A stretch of 64,000 nt of DNA from Lanius collurio (Eukaryota > Chordata > Aves > Passeriformes > Laniidae), in NCBI GenBank assembly GCA_020086605.1, contig JACBWW010000015.1, positions 19,415,387-19,479,386 on the forward strand, in the 5' to 3' direction. Below are positions 50,627 through 64,000 of this stretch, piece by piece; position 1 is the stretch's first letter, and each line of letters begins with the position of its first letter. The position numbers and the translations under genes are program-made. A model generated the notes under the pieces. The model was given only the letters and a program-made list of their open reading frames with translations. It did not search any database and had not been told where the DNA came from.

Positions 50627-50723
50627 CCATGGCTGGTGGAGCTTCTGAGCCTATCATAACCTCATACGTGTTGCTGTCTTCTGCTTCCTCCTTGCAATTA
50701 GTGAAATCACTTGCTGCATAATT
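50627..50723 (-). CDS. BANK1: BANK1 internal exon (tyrosine-containing linker)
   Basis: 97-bp exon with acceptor TTTCTAG and donor GTAAGT on the minus strand; it enters in phase 0 and leaves in phase 1. It encodes an acidic linker beginning NYAASDFTNCKEEAED, followed by a TYEVM tyrosine motif that would suit an SH2-type docking site once phosphorylated. BANK1 is a cytoplasmic adaptor in B cells that links the antigen receptor to Src-family kinases such as LYN and to PLC-gamma2 and IP3 receptor signalling. This segment lies between the ankyrin repeats and the proline-rich tail, the fastest-evolving part of the protein, so similarity to mammalian BANK1 is weak here. The call depends on phase and position between better-matched exons. 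Confidence 0.75.
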
Positions 50724-53375
50724 CTAGAAAGAAAAATAAAGGAGAATATTTGTATTTTGAGTGGCATCATCTCCAGCCTTCCCATTTTGCTGTTGTAACA
50801 ATATACAGTACAATATACATCCTGCTAGGAGGAAAGTGAAGACAGAAACATCATGTTTTTGCAACTATGTAGTGGTATACATACTGCAGGCAAAAGGAAT
50901 GCATTCATCTGGATACATTAAAAGGACACAAGGTTCAGACATGAAACACCAAGTTTGCACAGTAAACATTGAAGCTCATTGATCTTCCCCTAGCACTTTG
51001 CTTGGCTGTCCAGACAGTTCCCAACTCTGCTCCCAACTGTGAAGCACTCACAGATTATGAGAAAGACCAGCAGTAGAAAAACACAAAGTCCATGGGGCAT
51101 GACTGAAGACCTCAAGGGTGCACACGATGCAAGAAATCTCTGGGGAGCTCATTACAAGCTGTGGTTTGTACCAAAAGCCATGTGTGCTCCAAAAAACCAG
51201 AAATGGGACTGCAAAGCATGCCTGGAGTTCTACCTCAGTGACCAAATGTGGCAGAGTGGTGTTTTGTTCCTCTAGAAAGCTGTTATGTTCACACAGAGCT
51301 ATGCAAAATTAGCCCAAGGAGGGGATCAGAATAATTGGTTCTCTAAAACATTATCAATGTATTTCCTCAAGCAGAAGAAGTACAAACTTCTGCTCACCCA
51401 CAGCAGCTAAAAGCAAGCTTGAAACACAACTAAAGACAGTTCTGCCGTCTAGAATATTGAACATGCATTTGTTAATCGCTGATTTTCAGAAACAAACAGA
51501 ATTTCAAATAGTGTCAGTTTTTATAAAGAAACCCAGCAGGACCTTGATTCCAGCGTAAGTGTGATACAAAACTATCCTCTATAGACACAATGGAGCCCTC
51601 AATAACTGAACAGGAGTTTTGAATCACAAAATGTTAACTCCAGGGATTTGAATACACCAACCCCAAAGCAGGTACGGAAACAGCTTAGCCCATATATCAT
51701 CCAGACTGCAAGATTAATTACAAGCAGAATAGTGGACAGTGAAGTCAAGAGGAAGAACTGATAAGCAGTTACACCCCCCTGCATGGCACAGAAACTGCTT
51801 CTCAGGAGCTCCCCCCGTACTCTCAAGAAGTTTGTTCCTGGTATCCTGCTGCCTTCTGGCACCCACAGCCACTGCCTCAGGAACAGGGTTCTCACTGTGT
51901 GAAGGAGGAAAATATTTTGAGAAACAGCAGGTTTTTCTGCGGAACTGAGAATACCTCCTTCCGCGCTGCTGTAGTACACAGCCACCTCCTGAATACCAGT
52001 CTGAAGACAGTGCAGCCACTGGACCATGCTACAGGTCCCTCCCTGGCCTGCTTTGCTGCTTTACAAATACACCTGGATCTCTACACAGCTATACTTGCCT
52101 CCAACAACAGAGGACTCATCTCTGCCTTCTGTGCTCATACAATGTGTGCAACAGTGACAGAAACTTGTTTTTCTTGAACTTCCCTATTATTTTTGTAGTT
52201 CCTTTATGCTTCAGAGGAACAGGATACCTCTTAAAAGCCCTGAAGTTAGAGCTTTTCAGAATATTTATCTTCAAAAGATTTAGGCCTGCATGTGCTAAAT
52301 ATAAGTGTACATTGTGGGAATAAAAAAGGGCTTTGATATGTTTCCTGTGAAGAGAAGATGTGGGTAGAAGAATCAGCAAGGAGAGCTCTAGATATATTAA
52401 GTTCTCCTGCTATGGCACTGGAGTACCACACCCAGGAAATTCTTTCAAGGTGTCCACTTCTACCTTTGTGAATGTAAAATACCCATGGCTGTGCAGTTGG
52501 TAGAAGGAGGTCAAAAGGATAAGCAGAAGAAACACATGGCACTTTCTGAATTTCTTCTTTGACAGACATTTCTCAGCTGAAGGAAACCTGGCGACTCACA
52601 GGAAAACAATAGAATAGATATGATTAGTATGCATCTTTGAAACTTGAATGTTTCAGAAGAATGAAGGTCAGCTGTTCTGCTAGTTTATAGCTGCTCCACT
52701 GATAATGCTGAGCTGTAGGGAATTCAGGATGCAATTCAGAAGTTTAGCCCCTCACTACACTTTCTAAAAGCCTCCTGGACCTGTGAGACACAGAAAAGCT
52801 GAACAGATGGAAACAGTCTTTAACTAAATATGTTTATACTAGAAAAAAATTCTGTATAATGAATAAATTATTGACAGAAGTCTCCTCTGACACTGGGCAT
52901 AATGACACTGTGCAGCTGAAAATCATGCAATGTCTCCCAAGGCAGTGGAAAGTGTCCTTATTTAAGAATGCAAAGCAACATAACTGAATTGGAATAGTGC
53001 CATGGCTAAGCTTGCAAACCTTGCCATGATGCCCTGAATGAATGCCCATTGCATTTTAGGTTTGAAGTGTCTTTTATATGGGCTGGGTCACGTAACTTGA
53101 ATGCAGAAGCATAGCTGCTTCCAAGTTGTTTGAGCCTTTTTGGCTAAAAATGGATCTTTGATTTACTCTACAGATTTCTTATGGATATCAAGCCACCTTC
53201 TAAATGAAGAACTAGCTTAACTGGAAACCAGCATTACAAAAAAAAAAGAAAACAAACCAACAAAAAAAACCCTAAAAATTTGTTGCTGTCAGCATAAAAT
53301 TGCTCGCAACAGAATATGGAAAAGGGCTCTGAATGTTTGAAACCAGTTTACGACTTAGAAAAGTAATTTCCTTAC
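50724..53375 (-). other. BANK1 intron with an unassigned open frame
   Basis: 2.65-kb phase-0 intron. Inside it a 142-codon minus frame (51599-52027) lies in locally GC-richer DNA. Its second half is hydrophobic (TSLSTILLVINLAVWMIYGL). No family is recognised and it may be an old repeat. Confidence 0.6.
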
Positions 53376-53424
53376 CTCAGGATACAACTGGAATGCTTGC
53401 ATGCATTGAAAGTCCTCTGAGAGA
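53376..53424 (-). CDS. BANK1: BANK1 internal exon (end of ankyrin region)
   Basis: Small 49-bp exon between an acceptor ending TTTTCAG and a donor GTAAGG, read on the minus strand. It starts with the last base of a split codon and then encodes 16 residues, LSEDFQCMQAFQLYPE, ending in phase 0. The EDF...E run followed by N-Y at the start of the next exon matches the part of BANK1 just after the second ankyrin repeat. The identification rests mainly on this short match and on phase continuity with the exon at 50627-50723. The polypyrimidine tract before the acceptor is weak. The preceding ankyrin exon, which must end in phase 2, was not found in the rest of the window. Confidence 0.62.
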
Positions 53425-56400
53425 CTGAAAATGCTTCAAGTCCTAAGATTTTCAAATGCCACCTCTCAACGTCAAAAGGTAGATACCTGATTTTCTTTCA
53501 CTGCTGTATTTTAACTGTCTTGATTAACTGACTTTCAAAAAGGTAAAGTTTTTTAATAACTTCAAAGCTGTTCCTCTTATACAAAGCCTGAACTGATTTA
53601 TCTCAGTTCCTTACTCAGGAATTCATTAGCAAAATTATTATAACCATCTTGTCAGCATTTTTTACAATGCTCTTCTCAAGAGCCATCTTTTAAAGGCACA
53701 TTTTGGAAAGATCTGCTCCTTGTTAAACTGAGACAGTCATCCACTCTGGCAAGAGCTGACACCATTGAAATTAGGTGCATTTACCTTATTGTATAGTGAG
53801 GAGTGAAACATTAAAGAATGCAGAGGAATCTAACCCAACAGTGATAGTGTATCAAGTTATGGCAAGACTGAGAAGCATCTGGACATCAGCACTTCATTTA
53901 TAAACAGTTATTCATAGGTAAACATACGAATCACAGCTCACATTAGCCTTTATGTATAAGATATAAATGGATGTATCTAAAATATATCCATACCTTATAT
54001 TTCTAGAAACAAAGTAAGAACTTCTGATTTGTTTAGAGCAATTTTATCTTCTGGATTCTAGGGCATTTCCAGCTGCCTGTTGGATAGAATTCAGGCTTGC
54101 TGGTAGACATCCCAAAAATACTCTCCAGTCCCACTAAGGCCTGTTCTTTCACGGCTGAGACAAATCTGGTTGCCTGATTTGTTTATAACATGTCACCACA
54201 ACATTCCTTCTTATCCCACTCCGAGCATTCAAAGTTTGCAGTTCTGCCAAGATGCGTTGTTCATTTGTCTGCCTCCCACTACTCCATAGCTCAGCATTTC
54301 AGAGCAGAGGACAACCACGGCATGGCTGTCTTACGGGCACAGCCTTAGGCATCCGCTTCTGGCTACTAAGCAACAAGATAACACTGCCAGTCACCAGAAA
54401 ACACCAATTTCTACCACGTGACTTCCCTGAGATGCACCAGTCTGAAAGACTCCAACAGCTGCCCTCTCCCTCTGCTCATCTGGAGTCCTGATCCTCCTGG
54501 GATTTTGAGAAACAAGTTGTCAAATGCTGGTTAAAGCTACCACAGTTTGGTAGCTTGGCTTGCTAGAAAGGTTACAAGAGCATGCAGAGCCCAGACTCAA
54601 GCACAGCAGTGCTTTTAAAATTATCTAATACCAACTAAGCAGGTACATGGATGTCTGTGCCTTTGGAGTTAGGGCATCCTAAAGAAAAAAAGTATTTTCT
54701 CTAAATATCATTAAAGAAGAAACCAAGAGGAGCCGGTCTCATCTGCACTTTTTCTTTCAGTATCTTTTGTTTCTTTTTTCTCTTCAGTGAGATCTCAATG
54801 CGGCAAGCAGTCCTTTCTGAAAAGTAAAATCAACAGCTTTGAAAACCTAGAAGTTGATGCGAACTGCAAACACTTCAAAATTTCATGTGACTGTATAGGA
54901 GTATGCCCACTCATAAATCACTACACTGCATCATGGACTTGGAAGGAACTTGAAAAATCTTTCTATTATTTAAATTGGTAATAGGGTACTGAATAGTACA
55001 AGAACCAGGATGACACCAAACAATAAGCCTTTCCATTTTCACAATGAATTGTTGAAAAATACCCATATAAAAACACTTCTTATTACTTCTGATTTCTTGT
55101 TAGCCGCATTTCATTTTGTGCCTTGTTCCTTCTCACAGTATTCTAAAGTGTCTGTGTTGCTACTCTGTCCTAACCTTAGTAACCTGATACAGCTTCTACT
55201 TCCTATGGACTTATTCTCCTAGTTGGGGTTGCTCTCTTGCTACTCTTTCAACCTTTCCTTCACAATGAGGTAATCATGCACTTGGAAATGCTTTTTTTAA
55301 AAAAAAAATATACTGCTATTATGTTGTTATTTTTCATTCTTGTCATAGAAACTGTATACAATAACATATCTTAGATTGCTCTCACCAGGATTACCCTGTC
55401 AGGACAACCTCAGTGATTTCCTCTTCATTGTTTACACAGAAAAGAGCCCTCTAGACACTTCCTTCGCTTAAAATGTCAAAACCTTATCAATGCATTCAAA
55501 AACTTGTTGGATAATGTCTCCTGCTGTATTCCTTTCCAGGAAGATGCTGGTGACCTGGACCTCAGAGAAAGCCTACGTGCTGGTACACAAACACACTGGA
55601 AATGTCCTCTCACCTGGAGCGAATTTAAGCACAGAAGAAAACGGGATGTAAATATGCTAAGTCATTTGAGGACGTCAAGACAGAAGGAACTGTTTTCCTT
55701 GGCTGGATGTTTCCTCCACTTCTTTGTCACAGGCGTATCAGATTTGCTTTCTAATGTTATTGCTTTCAGAGAAACTGGACTGAAACACAGCAGTTGGGTT
55801 TTTTTTTCCCCCAGCCCCAGGTGATTTCCCTGTACCACTCCTCAGACCTGCCAGCACTGTCTTCTTAGACTCTCGCTGCAGCAACTGAAGCAGAAGGGAT
55901 ACATTTCCATTTGGCATCCATCCTCACAGTTTTTGCTCTTTTTGTCTCACCCTCACTGAGGTGTAGCCTACACTATGCCCATTATCACTGCCCTGCCAGA
56001 GCTTTCCAGAATGCAGAGGTGAGAACTACTATACCATAGGAAATATTTTCCATTTGCACTCTCAGTTCTTCATGAAATGCAAACAGACAATTTGGCAAAC
56101 CCTTTCCTTTCATTCAGCTCCAACTGCATCCCTGAGCCTTAGTGACCAGCCATTCTGGTTATAAAAATTTTTCTAACTCTCAAGTCTGCATTAATTACTA
56201 ATATTCACATATTCTACAATGTAAAATATTCATCAAAGTACTGGAAGTGTTTAAGTATTTATGACTCATTTTTCCCAGGGTTCTGGATGAGCACCTGGAG
56301 AAATGACTGAAAAAGTGAGCTTCATAAAACTGATTGCATGCATGAGGACAGCTCCAACATTGTTGTTCATTAGCTTTATTAATGTCAAACACCTTTACTA

Positions 56401-57569
56401 CCCCATTAGCTTGCTTGATAACTCAGGCTTGCAAAAAACCATGAGAAAACCCAGATTTCTCTGTGTTATGAGGGCAATGAAACATTCAATGTAGTGTTAT
56501 AATCCAAGACAAAAAAACAGCCTGGTTGTAAAGCCAGGCAGGTGGAAGAAGAGTGGTCGAAAAAAGTTTTGCTGCACTTGTTCTGCCATTCAATGTTGAA
56601 AAAGACAGCATTGTGGGCTGTTTAACGTTTAAAGCAGTGTGGGCTGCACAGCCTAGGGGCTGAATCAAGTCCTTCAAATACTTGAACTCGTCCTCCTGAC
56701 CTAAGCCAGACTTGTCTTAGAAAAAGCCAAGAACAGCATATATTAGCCTTCCAGCCAAAACTGCTGCTTTCTGCTTGCTCCCCATGTGTCAGAGCAGGCT
56801 GACGTGCAGTGCGCTCTGCCCTCGCAGGGAGCATGGCTAGGCCAGCCCTGTGTACTCCAGGCTGCTGCCCAAGCTGGGCCCCAGCTTTGTTCTCTGCTTC
56901 ACCACAGGTGAGAACACAGAGCCTCAGCCCCACACCACATCTCTCACCCATGCACATCTCAGACTGAGCCCAGGAGCTGCATGTGCAGCACTGCTGAGCC
57001 AGAGAGATCAGCACATCCAGCTCCCAGAAATGAGTTAGAAGACCCTTCCCCCACTCTAAATGTTTAGAGGAAAAGTGCAAGGACATTAAAAGTCCCTGGG
57101 ATTTTGCTCACTAATGCCTTTCCATGCTATGTTTTCCACTATTTCCCCTCAGTTTACTGTGTCTAATTGAGGCCTCGCAATATCAATACCAGATGACAGA
57201 ACCCTCAGTGTCACTAACATCCATTAGCCAGCTGGGCAAGAGGCAACTGACCTAAACCTGTGTGCGCCACACAAGTTAGACCACAAAAAACCAAGTATTT
57301 AACACTGGTAACTACTTTTGAATAAATCTGCTAATTCTAGCAACAAAAGGCAAAAGATGTGTTACTCAGAATGACTTCTTCAAGTAGCACGCGATCATAA
57401 TTTATTGCAAATCCCTCATGCCTTCCTCACTCAGCTACTTACACCATGTGGCTTTTTTTAGATGTCTGGGCATAATAAACACAGCAGTGTTGTTGAATCT
57501 TAAATACATATAACCCCTACCTCCACTATGCTTTTAACATACATCTATTATACCTTTAACTACCAACAG

Positions 57570-57700
57570 TTTTAAGTGTTTAAGGTCAGGATGGACAGGG
57601 CTTTAAGCAACATAATCTAGCAGAAGATGTTCCTGCCTGTGGCAGGTGGGGTGGCCTAGATGATCTTTAAAATTCCCTTTTGACCCTCTGACTCTACCTG
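57570..57700 (+). mobile_element. CR1 LINE terminal fragment
   Basis: Plus-strand CR1 end with GGATGGACAGGGCTTTAAGC, ATGTTCCTGCCTGTGGCAGG and CTAGATGATCTTTAAAATTC. The final ATTCTATG repeat has decayed. Confidence 0.87.
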
Positions 57701-59328
57701 ATCAGGACATACGATTTTTGAATCATCCAAAGGCATGTTCCTGCTGTGTAAAACTGCAGCATTATCATTCCCAGAGCACAGATTTCTTTTCTGGGGTCAT
57801 AGGTGTGTGCATAATTGCTTCACTTATCTGTATGGATTTCAGTTTAACACTACTTTTTAAATGTTAATTCAAATTAGGAGTACCACATGACCTGGTGTAC
57901 AAGCATACTTATGTGGTGATTACACTAATCTTAACAATTTAGAACATAAAAACCACATACAGAATAAGGTACAAAACCAAGCAAGGACACAGAATGACAG
58001 TAAAACAATACTGTGATGTTCACAGTAATTTGTAAAATTCCCTCTGCATAAAATTTGTGAGATGTCTCAACTGGTACCATGTTTTCTACAATACCAAAAG
58101 ATAATAAAACGCTAGAGTTCCCATTCCAATATGCTAAAGGTACATAAAATGCACATAACTACTTAAGATAGATTACAGAGAATAAATGAGAAATTAAATG
58201 CTCCACTGCCAAAATCTAATGATTTCGTGATCAGTCTGGAGCAAATGTGTGACTGAAACAAATGATCCGTACTATAATTAAGAAACGAAACAAATCAAAA
58301 CTTTGGGCTCAGAGATTTTAATAACAGCAAAAAGGAATTGTTTCATTTGAAATAAACTATAGTAATCTTAAGTAATTTCATTCTGGGCTCCCTTATTAAA
58401 CCATTTCATTTGCATGTCTGCTTTAACTTCATTACAAGCAGATTTAGTGCACTGCATATCAGCCAGCATCCTTCAACTGGTCTCTACTTGCAAAATTATT
58501 TAGTGTAATTTCACACTTACTTTGTATGCTTGTCTATCAAATCATAGCAAACTTGCTGCAACTTTTTTTAACTCCTGCTTTTCATTGAGTTTCAGGGGAA
58601 AAAAAAAAAAGCCCTCTCTCTGTAGAAATTCACAGCCACTGGGAAACAAATATACAAAAAAGACCCAAAGTAAGTAAAGGGTGTGTTGATACCTGTTCAT
58701 TTATTATTATACAGCCTTCATGGCTGTGAGAGAGAAACATTTACTGCAATAGAAACAAAAAGAGACTTCTAATCACACAACTCAATTTACTGGTATATAC
58801 AAAAATATGTTTTTTAAAATCACATTGCTGCAGTCTCCATTTGAAAAATTTGTGTTCAATTTCCCTCTTCTGGGCATTTATGCTGTTCTCTAATCTAGCT
58901 ACTGAGTATCAAGGGATTTTTCTTCTGAACATTCAAAAATAAAATTTCTCCTCAGACTCATTTTAGCTCATTTCTCCTTTAATGACAATTCTTGTTACTT
59001 CACTTTTCACACACCCACACAATTTTTTGAAAGACTTTCAAATCTTGTAGAGTACTGATTCTGCTGAACAAAATATCCACTGCTGTTTGACAGGCTGTGT
59101 AATCATTGCAAACTCCACAAAAACACTCCCATCTCTCAGACAGGTTAATTTTTTTCAATCCAGCAGGGTAAGAATTTTTTCCTGCTTTTCTGATATTTTT
59201 TTCCAGGGCAAAGCAATAACCATTCTCCAGAGAGCTTCTCTTTCACTTGACTGTGATTACACTGTTAGAACTTCCAGCATAGTTACTAAATTACCACTCC
59301 CTCAGCAGATCAAGCAGTAGCAGAGAGC

Positions 59329-59480
59329 GAATCACAGAATCATTTAGGTTGGAAAAGATCTCCAAGATCATCAAGTCCAACCACAAACCTAACACTGCCA
59401 AGTCCCACTACATGGGGTGGGAGCTTGCAGGACCAAAACCTGAACCAGCTCCACTCCTTTGCCAAGCCAGCACCTGCTGA
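59329..59480 (-). mobile_element. CR1 LINE terminal fragment
   Basis: Reverse CR1 3' end: AATCACAGAATCATTTAGGT, then AAGATCATCAAGTCCAACCA and CCTAACACTGCCAAGTCCCA. It is truncated after about 150 bases. Confidence 0.9.
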
Positions 59481-61910
59481 CCATCTGTCTCTGTTGAACT
59501 TCACAGTTAATAATTTTACCTCCCACTTATTTCTTTAATGCCTGGGAGATTTTGCTTTACATTTCTGAGATGAGTTCATTAAAATACTAATTTCAAGGAG
59601 CAATTATCTGCTGGTGAGCACTGCTGGTGGAACCAGCAGTAGCACTGATACACTCTCAGCTGTAGGAGAGTTCATGGATGCTCAGGTCCCTGGAAGTGGA
59701 AGAGAAGGTTGAAGATTCATTAAGTGACTGACAGATTCATCTCATACATTTGTGTTTCTGCTTTTGTTTCCCCTAGATGGCACATATAAAAGCCTGTTTT
59801 TTTTTTTAATCCAAAACAAGAAAAAGTCATTGGCTCTGAAAATCTCTTACATTCTCTTAGCAAATTTTATACGCAGATAAGAATTTGGTAAAGCATAATT
59901 ATGTTTTAGATGACCACAATACCATCTAGGGGTGTGAAATGTTTAAAATACTGCAGAGTAAATAACAGCTAGACAGAAACACACCTGAAGGGGTAATGAG
60001 CAAGTGGAAGAGCAGCACTTGTGGAAAGCTTCAGATTAGCCCAACAGAACAGCTAATGCTTAAGTAAGAAGAGAACACAAATGGCATTTAGAGAGGTTTT
60101 GGGCTCCTGAAAGAATCAGTGACTCTATCTGGAAGGAAAAGAGGAGGATGCAGACTGCACTGAGTAAATGCATTAAATGTGCCCACAGCCCAGGCAACTT
60201 TCAACCCCTTTTCATGTAATGAGGAAAAACATGGTCTGGCTGAGGAAAAGAACACTCAGTCTTTCAGCACTGTTTGTTTCAAAGCCCTGTGCTCCAGATT
60301 ACTGATAAGGATGTCATGGGCTGGAGTCTAAGATAGTTGCATAGATGCTCCTGGCAGAACATTTGAGGTCTATCACTGGTCTCAGGCTCTCTAGCATCGA
60401 TCCATCATTCCTCATTTTCTATCCTATATTCTATGCATACACTGCAGAGTGCTACTCTAACATAGAAGCAGCTGCTGTATTTTGCATGAGAGCTACCTTT
60501 GAGATGCCAAGAGTCATGGTGTTTGTCATTTGAACTCAAGTAATAGAAATTTCTAAGCTCTTTGGTGATTTCTGAGATTCAGCTCTTCTGCCCTGGATCT
60601 TGGTAAATTCTCAGAAAGTTTTCTTCTTTTACAGAAACTAGCAGGAGTTTTGCTCTATCTAGACAACTTAAAAAAAATATTGAATTAAAGAAGAATAGGA
60701 TGAAGTGCATAAATCTGTGAAATACCATGGTATTTCTAGAATATCTTCCACATACATGTGCTAACAATAGTCAGAGTTTTCAGATACAGATTTTTATATT
60801 CAGGTTCTTAAAATCTTTGCATTCCTAAACAATAGCTAAGCTAAAGAATTAGCAAAGCAGTTGAAATAGCAGCTATTACCTGTACTGCATTCAACTATGT
60901 CTATTAAAAAGCTACTATTCTCATGGCTGTGCATATACTCACCAGCAAAAATTATCTAGGGAAACACTTCTGTGGGAAAACACTGGTGCAGCATGTGGTA
61001 ACATCAGCACATTATAATAAACAAAAGCAGGAAGAACGTAAAAGACAATTTTCTCTCTGAAACAGGTATCATGTAAATTACACTCAGAGTCAATCAGATA
61101 AATAATTAGCCTCAGTAGAATTTTATTTTCAAATCCAAATAAGGTTCTTCTCTTATTTTTGTTTGACTTGAGATGGATCTAAACTTGATGCATGTAGTTG
61201 CTTTCAGATTCACCTACTGTAAATTTGCTGCATTATTCTTTTAGTTCATCTTGCATGGTATGAACTGAAGGATGTTGATAATGTAGTTAAAGAAAGCAAA
61301 TGAGAAAGTGATGTTTCTGGCAGAACCTATCTCCCTAAAATAGTGACGATAATGTTTTCATTCTGTAAGCAAGTTTCAGGACTTGGTAATATCTGGCAAA
61401 CTACTTTGAGACCTCTGGACCTCAGTTTAAGCAGAAGTCCTCTCTCTCCCAAAAAGACAATCTATGCATTTGGTCAGTGACTTCCACGCTACTGTGTTCA
61501 GACAAATAATTTCATTTTAAGGTGCTTTGCTGCTTTTACATATTTCAGTGACAGCTGGTTTTATTTGATGGCTGTATATTTACTACTTTCAAATTGTATC
61601 TATTGCCTCAGAAATACATCCTGCATTTACAGAAAACAGCTAAAAGAGACAAAAAGTCCAGCCTATTTTGGGTCCATTTTGCATACAGCACACAAGCAAT
61701 ATGAAGTTCATCTTCCTGGCTTCTACAAACCCTCTGACAATCCAGACACCCAAACAGAGGAAAGAAGGTAGCAACAGAGAAAAAGAATGCCAAGCTTACT
61801 TTTAAAAAGTCAAACCAAAGTACTTGCAACTCAGCAAAACAAAGTTCTTTTCAATAATCTGTTATGTAATATAAAGTCACATCGCATTTCACCTGAATAT
61901 TTCCATTGCA

Positions 61911-62345
61911 GAATCACAGAATGGATGGAGTTGAAAGAGACCTTCAAGATCATCCCCCTTGCTGTGGGCAGCGACCCCTTCTACTAGATCAGGTTGCTCA
62001 CAGTCCCATCCAACCCGGCCTTGAACACTTCCAGGGATGGGGAATCCACAACTTCTCTGGGCAACCTGTGCTGGTGTCTCACCACCCTCACAGTAATGAT
62101 TTTTTTCCTAATATCTAATCCGATTCTATCCTATTTTGGTTTGAAGGCTTTTCCCTTGTCCTATCCCTACATGCTCTTGTAAAAAGTCTCTCTCCATCTT
62201 TCTTGTAGGCTCCCTCAGGCACTGGAAGGCCACAATTAGGCCACCCCAAAGCCTTCTCTTTTCCAGGCTGAACAATCCCAGTTCTCAAGTCTTTTTTCAT
62301 AGGAGAGGTGCTCCATTCCCATTTGTCTAACCATCTTGTTGGCTA
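61911..62345 (-). mobile_element. CR1 LINE 3' fragment
   Basis: Longer reverse-oriented CR1: GAATCACAGAATGGATGGAG, CCTTCAAGATCATC, CCTTGAACACTTCCAGGGAT, GGGCAACCTGTGCTGGTGTC, and CTTTTCCAGGCTGAACAATC near its 5' side. It lies in a BANK1 upstream intron. Confidence 0.92.
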
Positions 62346-62749
62346 TGAAGAGAAATTCCTGATTTTTGAGCAAAAAATTATACAACATGAAACATGAGTT
62401 ACCAGAAGACGCCACTGAAAGAAACAGAGGCTTATTTGCCGTAATTTTATATGGTATTTCTCTCTGAAATGCTCCCATAGCTTAAGGAAAATACCCAGTC
62501 CTCTTAGCTTTGTTTGCCTAGTGAACAGTAGCAGACCAAGAGGGAGCAGTCACCTGTTTTTTCAGAGTCTTTCTGAGAGCAGGGCTGTGTGATTTGTACC
62601 TGGGATCACACATACTTGTGAAACCTGCTGAGGAATGGGGCCCCTGCCCCTAGACAATACCATCCTATTTGACCTGTGGTGTTGCCTTCCTTCGGTCTTT
62701 ACCACAGCCTGATTTCAGCTGTAACTGCTTTCCATGTAATCCCCAGAAG

Positions 62750-62772
62750 CAGACAGACAGACAGATAGATAT
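62750..62772 (+). repeat. (CAGA)n/(TAGA)n tetranucleotide repeat
   Basis: Four CAGA units followed by TAGATAGATA-like units, a short microsatellite. Confidence 0.85.
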
Positions 62773-64000
62773 ATTCATATATTCAGCACTGTATCCTCTC
62801 AGAATTTTACATTAACAAATACGGGTTGAACAACACAATGCACTCAATTGCATGCTATATATCATAAAATCTGTCTTACCTGATAAAAAGCTAAACAAAT
62901 ATAAGTGTTTTGCATAAATCCAAAAGAAATACGTTCCCTGACTGATGATTCAAACACAGTTAGTTGCTGCCTGCAGAAGGTAAACGAGTACCTGCTGAAA
63001 GACATAAAAATCACTTTTGATAGTGTGACATGCATTAAGACCTATTTCTACTTCAAGAGAGCCATAAAGACAAATAACAATGCATTTTTGGATCCATGCA
63101 AATTCTGTTTAAAAAAGCATGTAACACCTTTTCTTCTCAATTTAAGGTGGGAGGACCCAATCAAACTGGAGTAATCAGCCTGCTTCTATGCTGGTAACAT
63201 CAGTACTGGGAAATGCTTAGCAAGCACAGCTCACTAAAACTGCATTTGACAGTTGTTTTAATGGCAGCTGCTACAAGATTATAACCTGGTATGAATACAG
63301 ATTTCAAATATTACCTTTTCAGTAAGCACTTTCAGTTCTCAACATAATAAAGAAGGAGCAAATGACAAAAAAGAACCAAAGTGGAAAAAGACTAAAGCAT
63401 GAGAGAAAAAGGGCAAAGCAACCTACATCTGACACTCAGTGTGTGGCTTCCCACAGCATCATGTTCTTATTTAACACCAGCAATGTTAGTCTGCTGCAAT
63501 TACCTGCTCAGCTCATTACATGTTTCTAATCCACTGTCAGAACCCAGAAGCATGGTTAGCAAGGTTTCTCATTTTGAGCAGTGGCCAAACTTTGCATTAT
63601 GCAGACATACCTGCAGCATTAGAGTAAAACGAGATGCTGATGAACCTGGGATGTAATGCATTAGTGGACTGGGTTTTTTGTCCTGCACCTCTCTCTCTCT
63701 CAGACACCTTGTAGCCACTAATATCAATAATACCACACTATAAAACAAAAAAGCAATATAAGCAAGCTGAGGCATTAGAGTTACTATTAAGAAATTGAAT
63801 TCTACCTTTTCACTTTCCTTTTTTTAAGGGAATTTCTGCTTTTTCCCAACAGGACATACAGCAATTTTTAACCAACTCATTTCCCTTCATCTTCTCTGCC
63901 CCCAACACTACTTTAATAGAAAGTTGCTGTTGAGTGTAGAGACTGGGTAACTTTACAAGAGTTTGGGAGCTGAAAGGACCCAAGCAGCAGATGGGAAGAA

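Larger units (their letters stand above)
53425..64000 (-). other. BANK1 upstream intron, ankyrin exons not seen
   Basis: About 10.6 kb in which no further BANK1 exon was recognised, although the next upstream exon must end in phase 2 and encode ankyrin sequence. It holds three CR1 fragments and a tetranucleotide repeat. A 154-codon minus frame at 56622-57086 lies in a short GC-richer patch and has no recognisable domain. Confidence 0.55.

Noticed and set aside
63611..63690. Possible BANK1 exon ending CTGCAG before GTATGT on the minus strand
   Set aside because: The frame needed to splice in phase 2 to the exon at 53376-53424 contains a stop, and the peptide does not resemble the ankyrin region.

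Overview
This is a stretch of avian nuclear genome. The interspersed repeats are CR1 LINE 3' ends (six recognised), the background is AT-rich and gene-poor, and no mammalian SINE or L1 sequence is visible. The short class-II-like LTR element is compatible with a songbird, but the species cannot be fixed from the window.

The host gene is BANK1 (B-cell scaffold protein with ankyrin repeats), on the minus strand. Seven internal coding exons chain together in a consistent reading frame from about 53.4 kb down to 29.9 kb: 53376-53424, 50627-50723, 48834-49130, 45762-46037, 35859-35927, 34048-34232 and 29903-29966. They encode the end of the ankyrin region, the tyrosine- and proline-rich scaffold tail and the coiled-coil segment near the C-terminus. 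The N-terminal TIR-like/DBB and ankyrin exons should lie beyond the right edge. The final exon(s) were not recognised; the last exon found ends in phase 1, so at least one more must exist to the left.

The most unusual object lies inside a BANK1 intron: a complete LTR element at 30557-33043 in the same orientation as BANK1. Two direct LTRs (about 283 and 296 bp) with TG...CA ends are flanked by a perfect 6-bp target-site duplication, AGATAC. A candidate tRNA-Ala primer-binding site and a polypurine tract sit at the expected places. The internal region is only about 1.9 kb. I recognise no protease, polymerase or envelope gene in it; there is a decayed, tentatively gag-matrix-like stretch, then a CpG-rich segment, then an open frame encoding an intronless Y-box cold-shock domain that keeps the four nucleic-acid-stacking residues. 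The layout looks like a defective retrovirus that captured a host YBX-family mRNA, comparable in architecture to gag-onc transducing viruses.

Region by region: 1-29.35 kb holds intergenic or BANK1 3'-flanking sequence with two plus-strand CR1 copies and simple repeats; 29.35-34.0 kb holds a CR1 fragment, one BANK1 exon and the LTR element; 34.0-53.4 kb holds the BANK1 exons and introns; 53.4-64 kb is further BANK1 upstream intron with three CR1 fragments.
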